This document shows positions 16,035 through 27,524 of a stretch of 44,804 nucleotides of DNA, piece by piece. Below the pieces are notes generated by a model. That model was not told the origin of the DNA. It did no database searches and saw only the letters and a list, made by a program, of their open reading frames with translations. Within the stretch, counting starts at the first letter, position 1. Each line of letters opens with the position of its first letter. The stretch lies in assembly GCA_947089585.1 (NCBI GenBank), contig CAMULB010000004.1:1-44804 (forward strand). Reading direction: 5' to 3'. This DNA comes from an uncultured Lachnospiraceae bacterium. GTDB taxonomy: Bacteria > Bacillota > Clostridia > Lachnospirales > Lachnospiraceae. A program made the position numbers and the translations under genes.

Positions 16035-17771
16035 TTATTCTAATTTGAATTTCCCAACCTCCTGATTCAGCGCTTGTGCGATTTCCAAATTGGATTGGGC
16101 CATGGATTCAACCTCTTTGGAATCGCCGGCGACCGATACCGTGGCTTCGGTCGTATTGCTGATTCCTTTGGTGCTCTCCTCAACGGCGACATGGATGGTC
16201 CAGATAGAGTCTTTCATTTCGTGCATATTTTCGATCAGCTGACTGGAGGCCTGTGAGAATTCGCACATCATTTCATTCATGGATACGGCGTCTTCCCGAT
16301 AGGATTCACTGGTGGAAAGCAGGCTGTCATAGCCGCGCATTGCGGTTTCATCCATAAAATGAATCATGCGTTCGGATTCGGTGGCAAGTCCGTTTACAGC
16401 TTCAATGACGTCCGCACTGACAAGCTCAATCTGTGCGGCGGCCTCGGCGGAGTTTGAAGCAAGCTTGCTGATTTCGTCTGCTACCACGGCAAAGCCCCGT
16501 CCGGCCTCCCCGGCTCTGGCTGCCTCAATACTGGCATTGAGGGAGAGGAGATTGGTCTGATCGGTAATGGCAATGATGTTTGCGGTCAGCATGCTGATCT
16601 CCTCCACCGCTCTCGATTTTTCAATTTTCTCATGGACGGTTGCGCTCATTTGTTCGGCCTGATTTTTGGCGTTCCGTTGTTCCAAAACGGCAGAAGCCCG
16701 GATCTGCTTGGCATTTTCCTGCATACGATCGGAGAAGCGCTTGCCTTCTTCTGCCCGGTCGGAAACGGTATCAATTGAATGAGAGACTGTCTCCAGGGCT
16801 GCAGTGATCTGGCTAAGCGAGGCAGAGGTCTCTTCCATGGCGGCGCTCATCTCCTCCATGGAGGCGGAGACGTTGGAAATTCCGATTCCGCTGTGAGAAA
16901 TATGATCTGCCATCAATGCGGAGGATTTACTTAAGCTGCGGGAGCTTTGGGAGATATGTGACATAATCTCCTGCATGTGGGAGAGCAGGTTGTTGACGTT
17001 GCCGCCGATCATTTCCAGCTCATCTCCGCTGCGTATCTCCAGACGATTGGTCAAATCGCCGTCGCTGTTTACCAGGTCGTAAAGCTTTCGGTTTACCTTG
17101 CGCAGATTTTTCATGATTCCGTGGATCATCAGCGCCAGAATGAACAGCGAGAGGAACAGGCAGGCTGCGCTGATAGCGATGATTTGCGCCGCAGTATGCT
17201 GCAGCCGTTCTAAAATGGGAGCGACATCATAATCGCAGCCCAATACTGCGATCACATTTTGATCTGCATCAAAAATTGGCATATAACACGTGATGACGTC
17301 ACCGAACGAGTCGCTGGTAATTTCTTCCTCAAAGACCGGGCTGCCCATAAAAGCGGATTCAAGCAGCTGGTAAGAGGAGGGAAATTCATCTCCGATCTTA
17401 CAGCGGTTCTCGGATTCATCGCTGTCAATCTGATAGTATACACGGCCGTCTTGTACATACAGTGTGTAGAGATAAGCCATTCCGCAGGCAGCTTTGAGGC
17501 GGATGAGCGTCTCTCTGGCATCTCGGTAGGCCGCGCTGTCTTCGTCGCCGGGAGAAAGTCCGAGCAGGAGCGCGGGGTCGATCTCTTCGGCGCTGATGGC
17601 TGCGCTGGTGCGGGCCTGTGTCATGCCCATATCCATCATGGTGCGTTTTAATTCAAAATAAGAATGGAAGCCCAGAATGAAACAGAGCGCAATTACAATG
17701 AGATCGGTCGGAATCAATAGCTTAAGACGAATGCTCATGATTCTTGGTTTGGCCGCTTTGGCTTTTTTCAT
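16035..17771 (-). CDS. Methyl-accepting chemotaxis protein
   Basis: A 578-residue chemoreceptor. Transmembrane helix 1 is at about 16-36. The extracellular Cache-like sensor spans about 37-192, with [17 protein letters not shown]. Helix 2 is at 194-219, HAMP at 220-275, then the signalling helical hairpin. Its tip carries the highly conserved [20 protein letters not shown] and [10 protein letters not shown] (about 402-433), which dock CheA/CheW. ATG 17771 has GGGAGG a few bases upstream, chosen over an upstream start at 17825. It would report a small extracellular ligand to the flagellar system. No che gene is nearby. A 17-base perfect dyad touches its ribosome-binding region. Confidence 0.93.
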   Translation of the reverse strand: MKKAKAAKPRIMSIRLKLLIPTDLIVIALCFILGFHSYFELKRTMMDMGMTQARTSAAISAEEIDPALLLGLSPGDEDSAAYRDARETLIRLKAACGMAYLYTLYVQDGRVYYQIDSDESENRCKIGDEFPSSYQLLESAFMGSPVFEEEITSDSFGDVITCYMPIFDADQNVIAVLGCDYDVAPILERLQHTAAQIIAISAACLFLSLFILALMIHGIMKNLRKVNRKLYDLVNSDGDLTNRLEIRSGDELEMIGGNVNNLLSHMQEIMSHISQSSRSLSKSSALMADHISHSGIGISNVSASMEEMSAAMEETSASLSQITAALETVSHSIDTVSDRAEEGKRFSDRMQENAKQIRASAVLEQRNAKNQAEQMSATVHEKIEKSRAVEEISMLTANIIAITDQTNLLSLNASIEAARAGEAGRGFAVVADEISKLASNSAEAAAQIELVSADVIEAVNGLATESERMIHFMDETAMRGYDSLLSTSESYREDAVSMNEMMCEFSQASSQLIENMHEMKDSIWTIHVAVEESTKGISNTTEATVSVAGDSKEVESMAQSNLEIAQALNQEVGKFKLE

Positions 17772-17782
17772 AATTTCCTCCC

Positions 17783-17799
17783 TTGTATCTGTGATACAA
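17783..17799. promoter_or_regulatory. Perfect dyad at the chemoreceptor leader
   Basis: TTGTATC-TGT-GATACAA is a perfect 7-bp inverted repeat with a 3-base centre, directly next to the ribosome binding site of the chemoreceptor gene. It could be an operator or an RNA hairpin that hides the site. Confidence 0.45.
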
Positions 17800-17803
17800 A
17801 ATG

Positions 17804-17869
17804 AACGCCAGCCATGTGCAGACAAAAGCAGATGAGAAATAGTCGGCTTCGCTGAAAACGGCTGGCGTT
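17804..17869 (-). terminator. Possible guaB terminator with a long loop
   Basis: AACGCCAGCC and GGCTGGCGTT form a perfect 10-bp stem, but the loop is 46 bases. On the minus strand the stem follows guaB by a few bases and is followed by CATTTTG. It is an odd terminator, perhaps a decayed or interrupted one. Confidence 0.4.
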
Positions 17870-17876
17870 AAAAGAC

Positions 17877-19408
<1,532 letters not shown>

Positions 19409-19437
19409 TACTTATTTTTTACTTTTTCCTCATATGT

Positions 19438-19466
19438 TTGCAATATTTTCAATTCGGTAGTATAAT
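19438..19466 (+). promoter_or_regulatory. Promoter of the giant secreted protein gene
   Basis: TTGCAA (19438-19443), a 17-base spacer and TATAAT (19461-19466), back to back with the guaB promoter. The leader to the start codon is about 95 bases. Confidence 0.75.
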
Positions 19467-19566
19467 AGAAAACAATAGGCAATTGCGGCCTGTCTCTGGC
19501 GTCAGAATCAGTCAGAGAAAGCGACAGGCGGCAAGAGACCAGAACAGACAGGAAAGGGGAGCCGAT

Positions 19567-22500
19567 ATGAAGCGCAGTTTATTTCAAAGATTTCTTGCAG
19601 GCGCCGTGACGCTGGCCATGCTGATTACCTTGATTCCGATGGAATCGCTGCAGGCAGCCGGTAAGGAAGCGCGGACGAAGGAGTATGAGCCGGCCGATTC
19701 AGCGGTTGCAATTACGGCCGAATCTCAGGACACGATTACGGTTCAAAAGCAGACAAAGGAGCCGGAGGAATTTGAAGAGAAGGACGGGCTTCTGACGACG
19801 GAGAACGTTCATTTTACGATTGATCGGGCAGAGCAGCAGTCCTGCATGATACAGGTGACAAACACCTCAAAGCAGGTGCAGCAATTTTATTTGCAGGCAG
19901 CCAATTCCTATGAGGATGTGTCCCTGGCAGTGATTGAGAACGGGTCGAAGAGCAGCCCGGCGATCATCAATCCGGGGGAAACCCTGGAGGTGAAATTAGC
20001 GGTCTATGCTCAGGACGCCGTTTCGGGGCAGTATTCTGTCCCTGTGACGGCATACCTGTTTCGCGATGAAGCATATGTGACGGATTTTAAGAAATCAATT
20101 ACCCTGGAGTGCGCGCTGCCGGAGCTGAATCTGACCTGGAAGCGGATTTCGGAGGACCGCAATACCTTAAGACAGAAATATCAGGTGACGAACAACGGGA
20201 GTACAGTGGCAGACCTTACGATCGGCGCATCCGAATCGCTGGCAGCCTATCTTTCGTTTTCACCGGCAGTCTCACATCAGCAGCTGAAGCAGGGGGAATC
20301 GCTGGAGCTTACGGTCTGGCCGGATTTGGCGAAGATGAAAGCAGATGGAAAGCGCTCGTTAAACGGCTATCTGGCTGCCGAAAGCGGAGGGAAGACGAGC
20401 CAGTGCGCGGCGCTCTTTGACACGAAGGGACAGGAGATTTCGCTGATTGAGATGGGCCAGCTGGCTCTGACGCAGGCCAAGCATCCTTTTTCCAAATATG
20501 AAATCGTAGGTGGAAGCGTGTCGCCACAGAGCAAGAAGGGAACAAGCTATGCAGCGGCGGGCAGCCTCAATGAATTTTATGATTCGGAGCAGTCGGTTCG
20601 GATCAAAAGCGGGATGCAGCTGGATCTCGGTGTGGGAAAGCAGCTGAATGCAGCGTTTACGATTGAAGTGTTTGTAGTCGGGCAGACGCCGGGCAATCTG
20701 ACGCCGGTGATGGAGCTTACGGCGGATGGTACCTTGCATGTGGTTTATCAGACGGTTGTAACAGAGGCGGAGTATCAGACGCTCTTGAGTCGGATGCAGG
20801 GCGCTTCACCGGGCGGCGCTTCATCGGGCGGGCAGCGTCTGGTGGAGATTACTTTGGATATCAACGGCATGGCGGATTGCATCGGAACGGATGCATCTGC
20901 GCTGGGCGTGCTGGGAACCGTCTATGATCTGTGCCGGGCGATGGAGAATCCGGCCGATGCCTATGCCGTTGTGGAGGATCCCAATGTTTCCCTGGAACAA
21001 AAGAACAGTTATGCTGCGGCTTCCGTCTGCAAATTTGCACTTACGGCCGGCAAATCCTCGCTGGATGCAGCGCTTTCAGGTGCAGGGACGATTCCCGACA
21101 GCTTTGCGCAGCGCCTGCAGGAGGAGATTGAGCAATACCGGCAGGGGTGTATGAAAAAAACGGCAGGAGCGGTTCAGACGATCAAGTTCAGCGGCCGTCA
21201 GTTTGCCAGCCGCGGATCGGTTTCTCACTTGTTCCATGTGCCGGATTACGGGAACGCGGGCCTTACGCCTTCCGCTGCGGTCAGCAGCCGTTTGTATGCG
21301 GATGGGTATGTAGAGCGGGAAGAGACGAATTACAGCGCACGAATCAACGGCCGCACTGTCGCGAGCGGGAAGCTGCCGAAGCTGACACAGCTGCTGCAGA
21401 CGCAAGTGGGAGCGGAGAGCCTGCGGGCAGGCCAAACGAATACATTGGCTTATCAGTATGATACCGACCCCGGAAGCAGCGTGGTAAACAGCGACGCAAT
21501 CGTTACGCTGCTGTATCCGGCCAATACGAAGATCGGCTACATAAACAGAACCACCACTCTGCAGCAGGTTTGTCCGCTGCCGGATTTTGCGGTATACGCG
21601 GAACAGATCTCGGCGGAACAGGAGCTGATTGCAGGAGAAGCGGCCGAGCTTAAGGTACAGGTATCCAATCTCGGCGGCAGCGGCGGCTGGGGCACAGTGA
21701 CCGTCTCCGACGGGGGAGTGGAGCTCTATCAAAGTGAAGCTTTGTACCTTGCAGCGAATGCGAGCGAGACGCTTTCGATTCCCTGGACGCCCCAGAGCGA
21801 GACCAACGCCATTGAGGTGAGGGTGGTAAATAGCTCCATAGAATTAGAAGAGTCGGACGACAAGAACAATCAGGCAGTCAGGCAGTTTGAGGCGCGCCAG
21901 AGGCAGGTGCCGCAGATTTTGACCTTAGAGCCCGGCGTTGTCTATGAGCAGTCGCCATATGTCCTGTCGGTTGATGCCACAGACTGCGCGGATGTGATCT
22001 CGGTGGGAATGGTCGTAGACGGAATGGAAACAGAGTGCCAGGCAGAGAGCTGTGAAATGGGTGAAAACCGCAGGTATGTGGTTCGCTCTAAGCAGGGACT
22101 TTCCATCGGAGAGCATAAGGTAAAGATTTTGATGCGCTATGCGGTTCCGATGGGAACGAAGGCTGTTGCAAAGGAATTTACCGTTTTTGTGACGGAAAAG
22201 AATATTCCGGTGCCCGTTGTGACAGAATGCCCCAGTGGAACGCTGCTCTACGACGATGATTTTTGCTTTACCGTAGCCGGAGGGGACAATCTGACCAAAA
22301 CGGAGCTGTTACTGGACGGCAAGCAGGTGATGAAGCTCAAGCCGTTAGAGTCAAAGGAAGAGGGGACGTCCTATCAGATTGCAGTCCGGGAATTTGGAGC
22401 CGGGGCGCATACGCTGACGATTCGCATGTATTACAGCGGGAAAAACAGCGAGCAAATCTTATTCCAGGATCAAGCGGTTCAGGTGACGGTCCTGACGCAG

Positions 22501-25218
22501 AGTGAGAGTCATGTGACGGTGGAGACGGATGGAAGCGTGAGTAATCCGGTGTTCTACCTGGCCGACCGCGACGGCTGTACGACGCTTTCCTGTGAGCAGA
22601 CCGGGGATCAGGAATACCGTTTTGCCAAGACCTTAAATATGGTCAATCATCCAGAACAATATCAGCTGCTTGTGCAGCATGACCGCGGACTTGCGGTGCA
22701 GGGGATTTCCGGGAATCAGATTAAAATCAGCTCCTTAAATGCGCCGGAGGTTCTGTTTGCCAAGACCGGCGTAGCGAAGAATGCACAGCTGACGCAGGTG
22801 CTTGTGCAGAAGGCTGACGGGCAGCCGGTAGAGATTGCGCTGCCAATTACCGATCGGATTGCGTTTTCTGCCGGAAGATATGAGCTGCTGGTGAAGGGAA
22901 ATATCGGCAATGAATATTTCACAAAGGCAGTGGAGCTGGATTTGACCAAAGGGAGCCAGTCGGTCGCACTGGATGAATTTGTTTTAAGCGGTTACTATCA
23001 GATGGAGGCAACGGACGAGACCAGCTGGAACGCACGGCTGTATTACCGCAGCGGAGCGGACGAAGCGTGGAGCTATCGGGAGTTCAGCACCCTCTATGAC
23101 GCCGGTACAGACCTGCTCAAATGCTATACTGCAGATCAGTCTGTGTTGGACGGAATGCAGGAAGCGATGATGGTGGTATATTCCAAAAATGAGGTCTATA
23201 CCGCACCGGTAAATCCGGCGTCGTTCGGAAAATCCAGCTTGATGGATATGAGTATGAAGGAGACCTCAGGCAGCTATACCGTGCTGAACCGGGGCGACCT
23301 CAATAAGGTAACGTTATCGTGCGAGACAAAGGGGCTTTCGGTCGTATCGGCCCGTGCAGAGAACGGCATGTTTGACTTGAATCTGACGGGGACAGTGCTC
23401 TACCTGCCGAGCGCCCAATACAGTCTGTGCGTGACGGTTTATACCGGCAGCCAGTATATGCCGGTGAAGCTTGAGGATGAAATTAGTCAGGAGACAGAGC
23501 TGGTTGTAGACCGGGCGCTGACCAGTGCACTGACCGATGTGACGATAAGCTGGGCCGGACAGTTTAAACCGGCAGCTTCTGTAAGCAGTCATTTTTCCGA
23601 TGACAAGCAAATATCGGCATCTTCCTTTACTTCCGGCGGAACCTTCAAGACGGAAGCCGGACAGCAGACCTTGTGTCTGAACCTGGAGCAGGAGGATTAC
23701 GGTTATCGGCTGGAAAAGAATGTGAACGTAACGCAGGCTCCGGTCACGTTGGAGGTGGGCAGCTCGTTTCAGGGAAAGATCAGCAATTTGCCGCAGCGCG
23801 CCTGCCTGCCGGGAACGGCGTTGTCTCTCTCCTTAGCAGAGCTTACAGAAAAGGGCGGAGCTGCGCTGAAGGCTTTTACGGCTTATCATAACCCAATGAA
23901 CGGAAACGTGATTTTTACGGATGTGAATGATGACAGCCGTCAGTTTGTAATGAGCGCTACGGCAGCTTCTGAGGGCAGCGTACAGACAATTTTGCCGTCA
24001 GAAGAGGGCACATATCGTGTTTCGGTTCAGCTGTATTCCTATTATCAAGAGAAGAAGCATCAGCATGTGCCGGTGGCCGATCCGCAGAAGGCGGCGACTT
24101 GTACGCAAAGCGGTCGGACGGCAGGAAGTCATTGTGCACAGTGCGGCGAGATCTTAAAAGCGCAGACCGTGATCCCGGCCTTGGGACACAGCTACACCAC
24201 CTATATTGACAATCAAGACAGCACGCATACGGCAGTTTGCGGCCGGTGTAAAAATACCGTTGTACAGAAGCATACGATTCCCTGTAAGCTCTGCGGGGCG
24301 GTGGCGGCGCAGCATGTCCATAGCTGGAATGCGAGTGCAACGGTGGATGTGGCGCCCACCTGCCAGAAGGAGGGCAGCAAATCCATTCATTGCAGCGTCT
24401 GCAATCAGATCAAGGAAGGGAGCAAGGTGGTCATTCCCAAGACGGCGCACAAGTGGGATAAGGGCAAGGTGACAAAGAAGGCCACCGCCATCAAGGCGGG
24501 AGAGCGCGTGCGCACCTGTACTGTCTGCAAGACCAAGAAGACTGAAAAGATTGCCAAGACCTCTTTGCCGAAGAAGGGCGCTACGTTTACCGACAAGGCC
24601 AGCCAGGCGAAATATAAGGTGACGCGTTCGGATGCCAAAAAGGGAACCGTGGAGTATGTGAAATATACCGGAAAACAGACCAAGGTAACGATTCCGGCCA
24701 CGGTGAAGAAGGACGGTGTGACGTTTAAGGTGACATCGGTCGGCGCTAATGCCTTAAAGGGGAATAAGAAGGTAAAGACGATTACGGTTGGCAAGTATGT
24801 GACGAAGATCGGCAGCGGCGCGTTCCAGAGCTGCCGGGTTCTTTCCAGAGTTAAGATGGGCAATGCCGTGACGAAGCTGGGGACGAAGGTATGCTATAAT
24901 TGTCCCAAGCTGACAAGCGTAACACTCAGTACGCAGCTGACGGTCATTCCGGCGTCTGCGTTTGAGAAGTGCAGCGCGCTGGTGACGGTGACGGTTCCGG
25001 CCAAGGTGACAACGATTGACAAGCGGGCATTTTACGGCTGTAAGAAGCTGAAGCGTGTGCTCATCAAGACAAAGAAATTAAAGAAGCTGGGAACGGGCGC
25101 ATTTCAGGGGATTTATAAAAAAGCCTTATTTAAGGCGCCGTCAGCCCAGTTGAAAAAATATAAAAAGCTGTTTACGACGAAAAAAGGATTTAAAAAGACA
25201 ATGAAGCTGAGTAAATAA
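19567..25218 (+). CDS. Giant secreted protein with CARDB-like, Cys-ribbon and BspA-type LRR regions
   Basis: A predicted 1883-residue secreted protein. The signal peptide covers residues 1-30 (cut after LQA). A long beta-rich region follows, with a CARDB-like adhesion domain at about 673-770 (VQVSNLGGSGGWGTV, then ESDDKNNQAV). Residues ~1497-1665 hold repeated CxxC/His modules (HCAQCGEIL, CGRCKN, CKLCG, HCSVCNQ, CTVCK) that resemble zinc ribbons. About five LRR_5 (BspA-like) repeats of ~22 residues, such as ITVGKYVTKIGSGAFQSC, span ~1722-1851, followed by a Lys-rich end. There is no LPxTG or obvious anchor. ATG 19567 has GGGGAG 6 bases upstream; an upstream in-frame extension lacks a signal peptide. 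The role is probably surface adhesion. Confidence 0.85.
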   Translation: MKRSLFQRFLAGAVTLAMLITLIPMESLQAAGKEARTKEYEPADSAVAITAESQDTITVQKQTKEPEEFEEKDGLLTTENVHFTIDRAEQQSCMIQVTNTSKQVQQFYLQAANSYEDVSLAVIENGSKSSPAIINPGETLEVKLAVYAQDAVSGQYSVPVTAYLFRDEAYVTDFKKSITLECALPELNLTWKRISEDRNTLRQKYQVTNNGSTVADLTIGASESLAAYLSFSPAVSHQQLKQGESLELTVWPDLAKMKADGKRSLNGYLAAESGGKTSQCAALFDTKGQEISLIEMGQLALTQAKHPFSKYEIVGGSVSPQSKKGTSYAAAGSLNEFYDSEQSVRIKSGMQLDLGVGKQLNAAFTIEVFVVGQTPGNLTPVMELTADGTLHVVYQTVVTEAEYQTLLSRMQGASPGGASSGGQRLVEITLDINGMADCIGTDASALGVLGTVYDLCRAMENPADAYAVVEDPNVSLEQKNSYAAASVCKFALTAGKSSLDAALSGAGTIPDSFAQRLQEEIEQYRQGCMKKTAGAVQTIKFSGRQFASRGSVSHLFHVPDYGNAGLTPSAAVSSRLYADGYVEREETNYSARINGRTVASGKLPKLTQLLQTQVGAESLRAGQTNTLAYQYDTDPGSSVVNSDAIVTLLYPANTKIGYINRTTTLQQVCPLPDFAVYAEQISAEQELIAGEAAELKVQVSNLGGSGGWGTVTVSDGGVELYQSEALYLAANASETLSIPWTPQSETNAIEVRVVNSSIELEESDDKNNQAVRQFEARQRQVPQILTLEPGVVYEQSPYVLSVDATDCADVISVGMVVDGMETECQAESCEMGENRRYVVRSKQGLSIGEHKVKILMRYAVPMGTKAVAKEFTVFVTEKNIPVPVVTECPSGTLLYDDDFCFTVAGGDNLTKTELLLDGKQVMKLKPLESKEEGTSYQIAVREFGAGAHTLTIRMYYSGKNSEQILFQDQAVQVTVLTQSESHVTVETDGSVSNPVFYLADRDGCTTLSCEQTGDQEYRFAKTLNMVNHPEQYQLLVQHDRGLAVQGISGNQIKISSLNAPEVLFAKTGVAKNAQLTQVLVQKADGQPVEIALPITDRIAFSAGRYELLVKGNIGNEYFTKAVELDLTKGSQSVALDEFVLSGYYQMEATDETSWNARLYYRSGADEAWSYREFSTLYDAGTDLLKCYTADQSVLDGMQEAMMVVYSKNEVYTAPVNPASFGKSSLMDMSMKETSGSYTVLNRGDLNKVTLSCETKGLSVVSARAENGMFDLNLTGTVLYLPSAQYSLCVTVYTGSQYMPVKLEDEISQETELVVDRALTSALTDVTISWAGQFKPAASVSSHFSDDKQISASSFTSGGTFKTEAGQQTLCLNLEQEDYGYRLEKNVNVTQAPVTLEVGSSFQGKISNLPQRACLPGTALSLSLAELTEKGGAALKAFTAYHNPMNGNVIFTDVNDDSRQFVMSATAASEGSVQTILPSEEGTYRVSVQLYSYYQEKKHQHVPVADPQKAATCTQSGRTAGSHCAQCGEILKAQTVIPALGHSYTTYIDNQDSTHTAVCGRCKNTVVQKHTIPCKLCGAVAAQHVHSWNASATVDVAPTCQKEGSKSIHCSVCNQIKEGSKVVIPKTAHKWDKGKVTKKATAIKAGERVRTCTVCKTKKTEKIAKTSLPKKGATFTDKASQAKYKVTRSDAKKGTVEYVKYTGKQTKVTIPATVKKDGVTFKVTSVGANALKGNKKVKTITVGKYVTKIGSGAFQSCRVLSRVKMGNAVTKLGTKVCYNCPKLTSVTLSTQLTVIPASAFEKCSALVTVTVPAKVTTIDKRAFYGCKKLKRVLIKTKKLKKLGTGAFQGIYKKALFKAPSAQLKKYKKLFTTKKGFKKTMKLSK

Positions 25219-25279
25219 GGGCGTTGAAGCAGTAGGATGGCCCTTGTAGATTCCTGTCAGGAACATTAAGGAGAGTCAA

Positions 25280-26644
25280 ATGACAGAGGAGAAATTGCAG
25301 CAGTTAAAAAAATTCATTGATATCATGCACAATCTGATTACAATGGATATTTCCTATCTTGTGTTCGATGAGACATGTGCGGTGCGTCATATTGCGCTGA
25401 GTGCTGTGCAGGCTGACGGCTGGTGCTCAGAAGATCTGATTCAGGCTTTGTCAGAAAAGCTCGGCGAGGCTTTGCACAGCGGGATCTGCAGCCCCTATTT
25501 TCTGTCGAAGCAGGATGGGGAAGCTGCTGTAGAAGGAAATATTCTGCCGGTTTATGAAAAAGGGGAGATTTGCGGTGCGGTTCTGTCTGTCTATTCTCTG
25601 GGCGGGCAGCCAAACCCTACTGCCCGAAAAATTGCGGCGGTGCTGAAAGAAAATCAGGAATTGATAGAGCAGCTTAAGAGCAACAATGATACACTGTTCC
25701 GGCAGAGTATGGTGGATGAATTGACAAAGCTGTACAATCGGAAGGGCCTGGGCCACATGGGGAAACAGCTTCTGCGGACGGCAAAGGCGAAGGAATGGGA
25801 CATTTTTATCTTTGTGGCAGACCTCAATGGCTTGAAATATATCAACGATACCTGTGGGCATCGGGAGGGCGATAAAGCGATTCAGGTGATTGCCGGGCAG
25901 CTGAGTGCAGCTGCACCGGAGGATTCCATTGTGGCTCGTACCGGCGGCGATGAATTTATCATTATGACGGAGCTGGAAACCGGGAGCAGCGCCTCGCAAG
26001 AGATTGAGCAGCGTTTTGTGGAGAGTATGAAGCAATTTAATCAAAACAGTAATTTGCCGTATCGCATCTCGGCCAGCTTTGGCTGGGAATGCAGGAATGC
26101 AAAGGAGCTGGAGAACTTGGACGAGTGCATCAGCACGGCAGACCGCCGCATGTATGAAATGAAAACAAAGCGGCAGGCGCCGGGCCGATATCCAAAGACG
26201 GTCCAGAACGAAATGTCCCGGCGTTTTGGCAGCGCCAAGCACAGGGTGGTTGTGTTAAGCCACGATCCGCTTGTGCAGCAGGAGCTGGAGACGATGTTCG
26301 ATGAAAGCTACCGGATTGCTCCGGCCTGCACCTGGGAGGATGTGGAACAGCTGCTGAAGGAGAGCCGGGAGATGGTATTGCTGTTTCTTGACGGCAGCCA
26401 GGATTATGCGCATGGACTGGAGCTCCTGGCGCAGCTGCCCAAGGATCTGCAGAAAAATACAATCCGGGTTCTGCTGCTGGCTTCGGAGGATGCAAATGTG
26501 GTGCGTCGTGCGTTTGAGCTGGGAGCAGACGATGTATTGGTACAGCCGTATGTAACGGAGCTGAACAAACGACACATGGATAAGCTGTTTCGTGTCAATG
26601 TGGCGAATTGGAATTTGAGCTATCTGCTGGAATCGAGCTTGTAG
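25280..26644 (+). CDS. Diguanylate cyclase with C-terminal receiver-like domain
   Basis: A 454-residue cytoplasmic protein. Residues 1-110 look like a GAF-like sensor, and a short coiled coil follows (~115-140). The GGDEF domain runs about 143-300 with DELTKLYNRKG, DLNGLKYIND and an intact active site RTGGDEF (220-226), so c-di-GMP synthesis is likely. The RxxD inhibitory site before it is missing. Residues ~321-435 form a receiver-like domain with the acidic Asp329 and Asp371 (LFLDGS), but the invariant Lys is Gln422 (VQPY), so phosphorylation is doubtful. A receiver after, rather than before, GGDEF is uncommon. A 13-base dyad (TTCCTGTCAGGAA) sits 17 bases before the start. The hemerythrin gene follows closely. 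Confidence 0.9.
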   Translation: MTEEKLQQLKKFIDIMHNLITMDISYLVFDETCAVRHIALSAVQADGWCSEDLIQALSEKLGEALHSGICSPYFLSKQDGEAAVEGNILPVYEKGEICGAVLSVYSLGGQPNPTARKIAAVLKENQELIEQLKSNNDTLFRQSMVDELTKLYNRKGLGHMGKQLLRTAKAKEWDIFIFVADLNGLKYINDTCGHREGDKAIQVIAGQLSAAAPEDSIVARTGGDEFIIMTELETGSSASQEIEQRFVESMKQFNQNSNLPYRISASFGWECRNAKELENLDECISTADRRMYEMKTKRQAPGRYPKTVQNEMSRRFGSAKHRVVVLSHDPLVQQELETMFDESYRIAPACTWEDVEQLLKESREMVLLFLDGSQDYAHGLELLAQLPKDLQKNTIRVLLLASEDANVVRRAFELGADDVLVQPYVTELNKRHMDKLFRVNVANWNLSYLLESSL

Positions 26645-26667
26645 CAAATTAGAAAGGGGTGTTTCAG

Positions 26668-27492
26668 GTGTTTCAGTTTACAGACGACTGTATTTTGGGA
26701 CTTTCAGAGATTGACGATGAGCATCGGCACTTGTTTGCGCTGCTCAATGAAGGAATGGATATGCTGCGAAATCATTACGTGCCGGACCGCTATGAGGATA
26801 TCCGCGGACTGTTGAAGGAACTGGAGAACTATGCGGAGCAGCATTTTGCTCATGAGGAAGCCTATATGGAGCAGATCCGCGACCCGGAGCTGATTTTGCA
26901 GCGTTCACAGCATATGGCGTTTCGCGATAAGATTCGGGATTTTTCGCTGGTGGATATTGATGAGGCGGAGGTACAGCGGCAGCTGCTGGAGCAGCTGATT
27001 GATTATCTGGCCCGCTGGCTGTATCATCATATTATTGGCAGCGATATTATGATCGGGAAGCTTCCGCCGCTGGAGGAATGGATGATGCGGGAGAATCCAT
27101 GTGAATTTATCCCGGAGTATCTGGTGGGAATTGAGCTGATTGACAAGGAGCATCAGATGCTGTTTGAGATTATCGGCAGGGCGAACCGCCTGGTGCAGGA
27201 AGGGGTGGATACCTACAGCCTGGATGAAATATTTGAGATTTTGGAGGAGCTAAAGGAATATACCAAATTTCATTTTCAGGATGAAGAGGAGTACATGGAG
27301 CAGGTCGGATACGACGGACTGCCAGCGCAAAAGCGCGCACACACGGCGTTCATCGGCAAGATCGAAGGGATTGATCGGGAGGAGATTGCAAAGAAGCCGC
27401 AGGACTACATGCAGAGCCTGATGGAATTTCTTTTGGGCTGGCTGATCAACCACATTTTAAATTCGGATCAAAAGATTCCCAAAGAATCGTAA
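26668..27492 (+). CDS. Tandem bacteriohemerythrin (two domains)
   Basis: A 274-residue protein of two hemerythrin domains, four-helix bundles that bind a diiron centre and O2. Domain 1 ligands: His19, His59, Glu63, His82, His121 and Asp126. Domain 2 ligands: His162, His202, Glu206, His225, His262 and Asp267. In both, the first His of the usual HxxxH pair is Gln (Gln78 and Gln221), so one terminal iron ligand is changed the same way twice. Start GTG 26668 has AAAGGGG 8 bases upstream; GTG 26659 overlaps that site. The gap from the GGDEF gene is 23 bases, so they are probably co-transcribed. Roles may be O2 or NO sensing, storage or protection. Confidence 0.92.
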   Translation: MFQFTDDCILGLSEIDDEHRHLFALLNEGMDMLRNHYVPDRYEDIRGLLKELENYAEQHFAHEEAYMEQIRDPELILQRSQHMAFRDKIRDFSLVDIDEAEVQRQLLEQLIDYLARWLYHHIIGSDIMIGKLPPLEEWMMRENPCEFIPEYLVGIELIDKEHQMLFEIIGRANRLVQEGVDTYSLDEIFEILEELKEYTKFHFQDEEEYMEQVGYDGLPAQKRAHTAFIGKIEGIDREEIAKKPQDYMQSLMEFLLGWLINHILNSDQKIPKES

Positions 27493-27496
27493 ACGT

Positions 27497-27524
27497 TACC
27501 CCCTGCTTAATCTGGCAGGGGGTA
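27497..27524. terminator. Bidirectional terminator overlapping a gene end
   Basis: TACCCCCTGC pairs with GCAGGGGGTA (10 bp, 8-base loop) between convergent genes. The right arm and loop contain the last codons and stop of the phosphoesterase gene. Confidence 0.7.
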
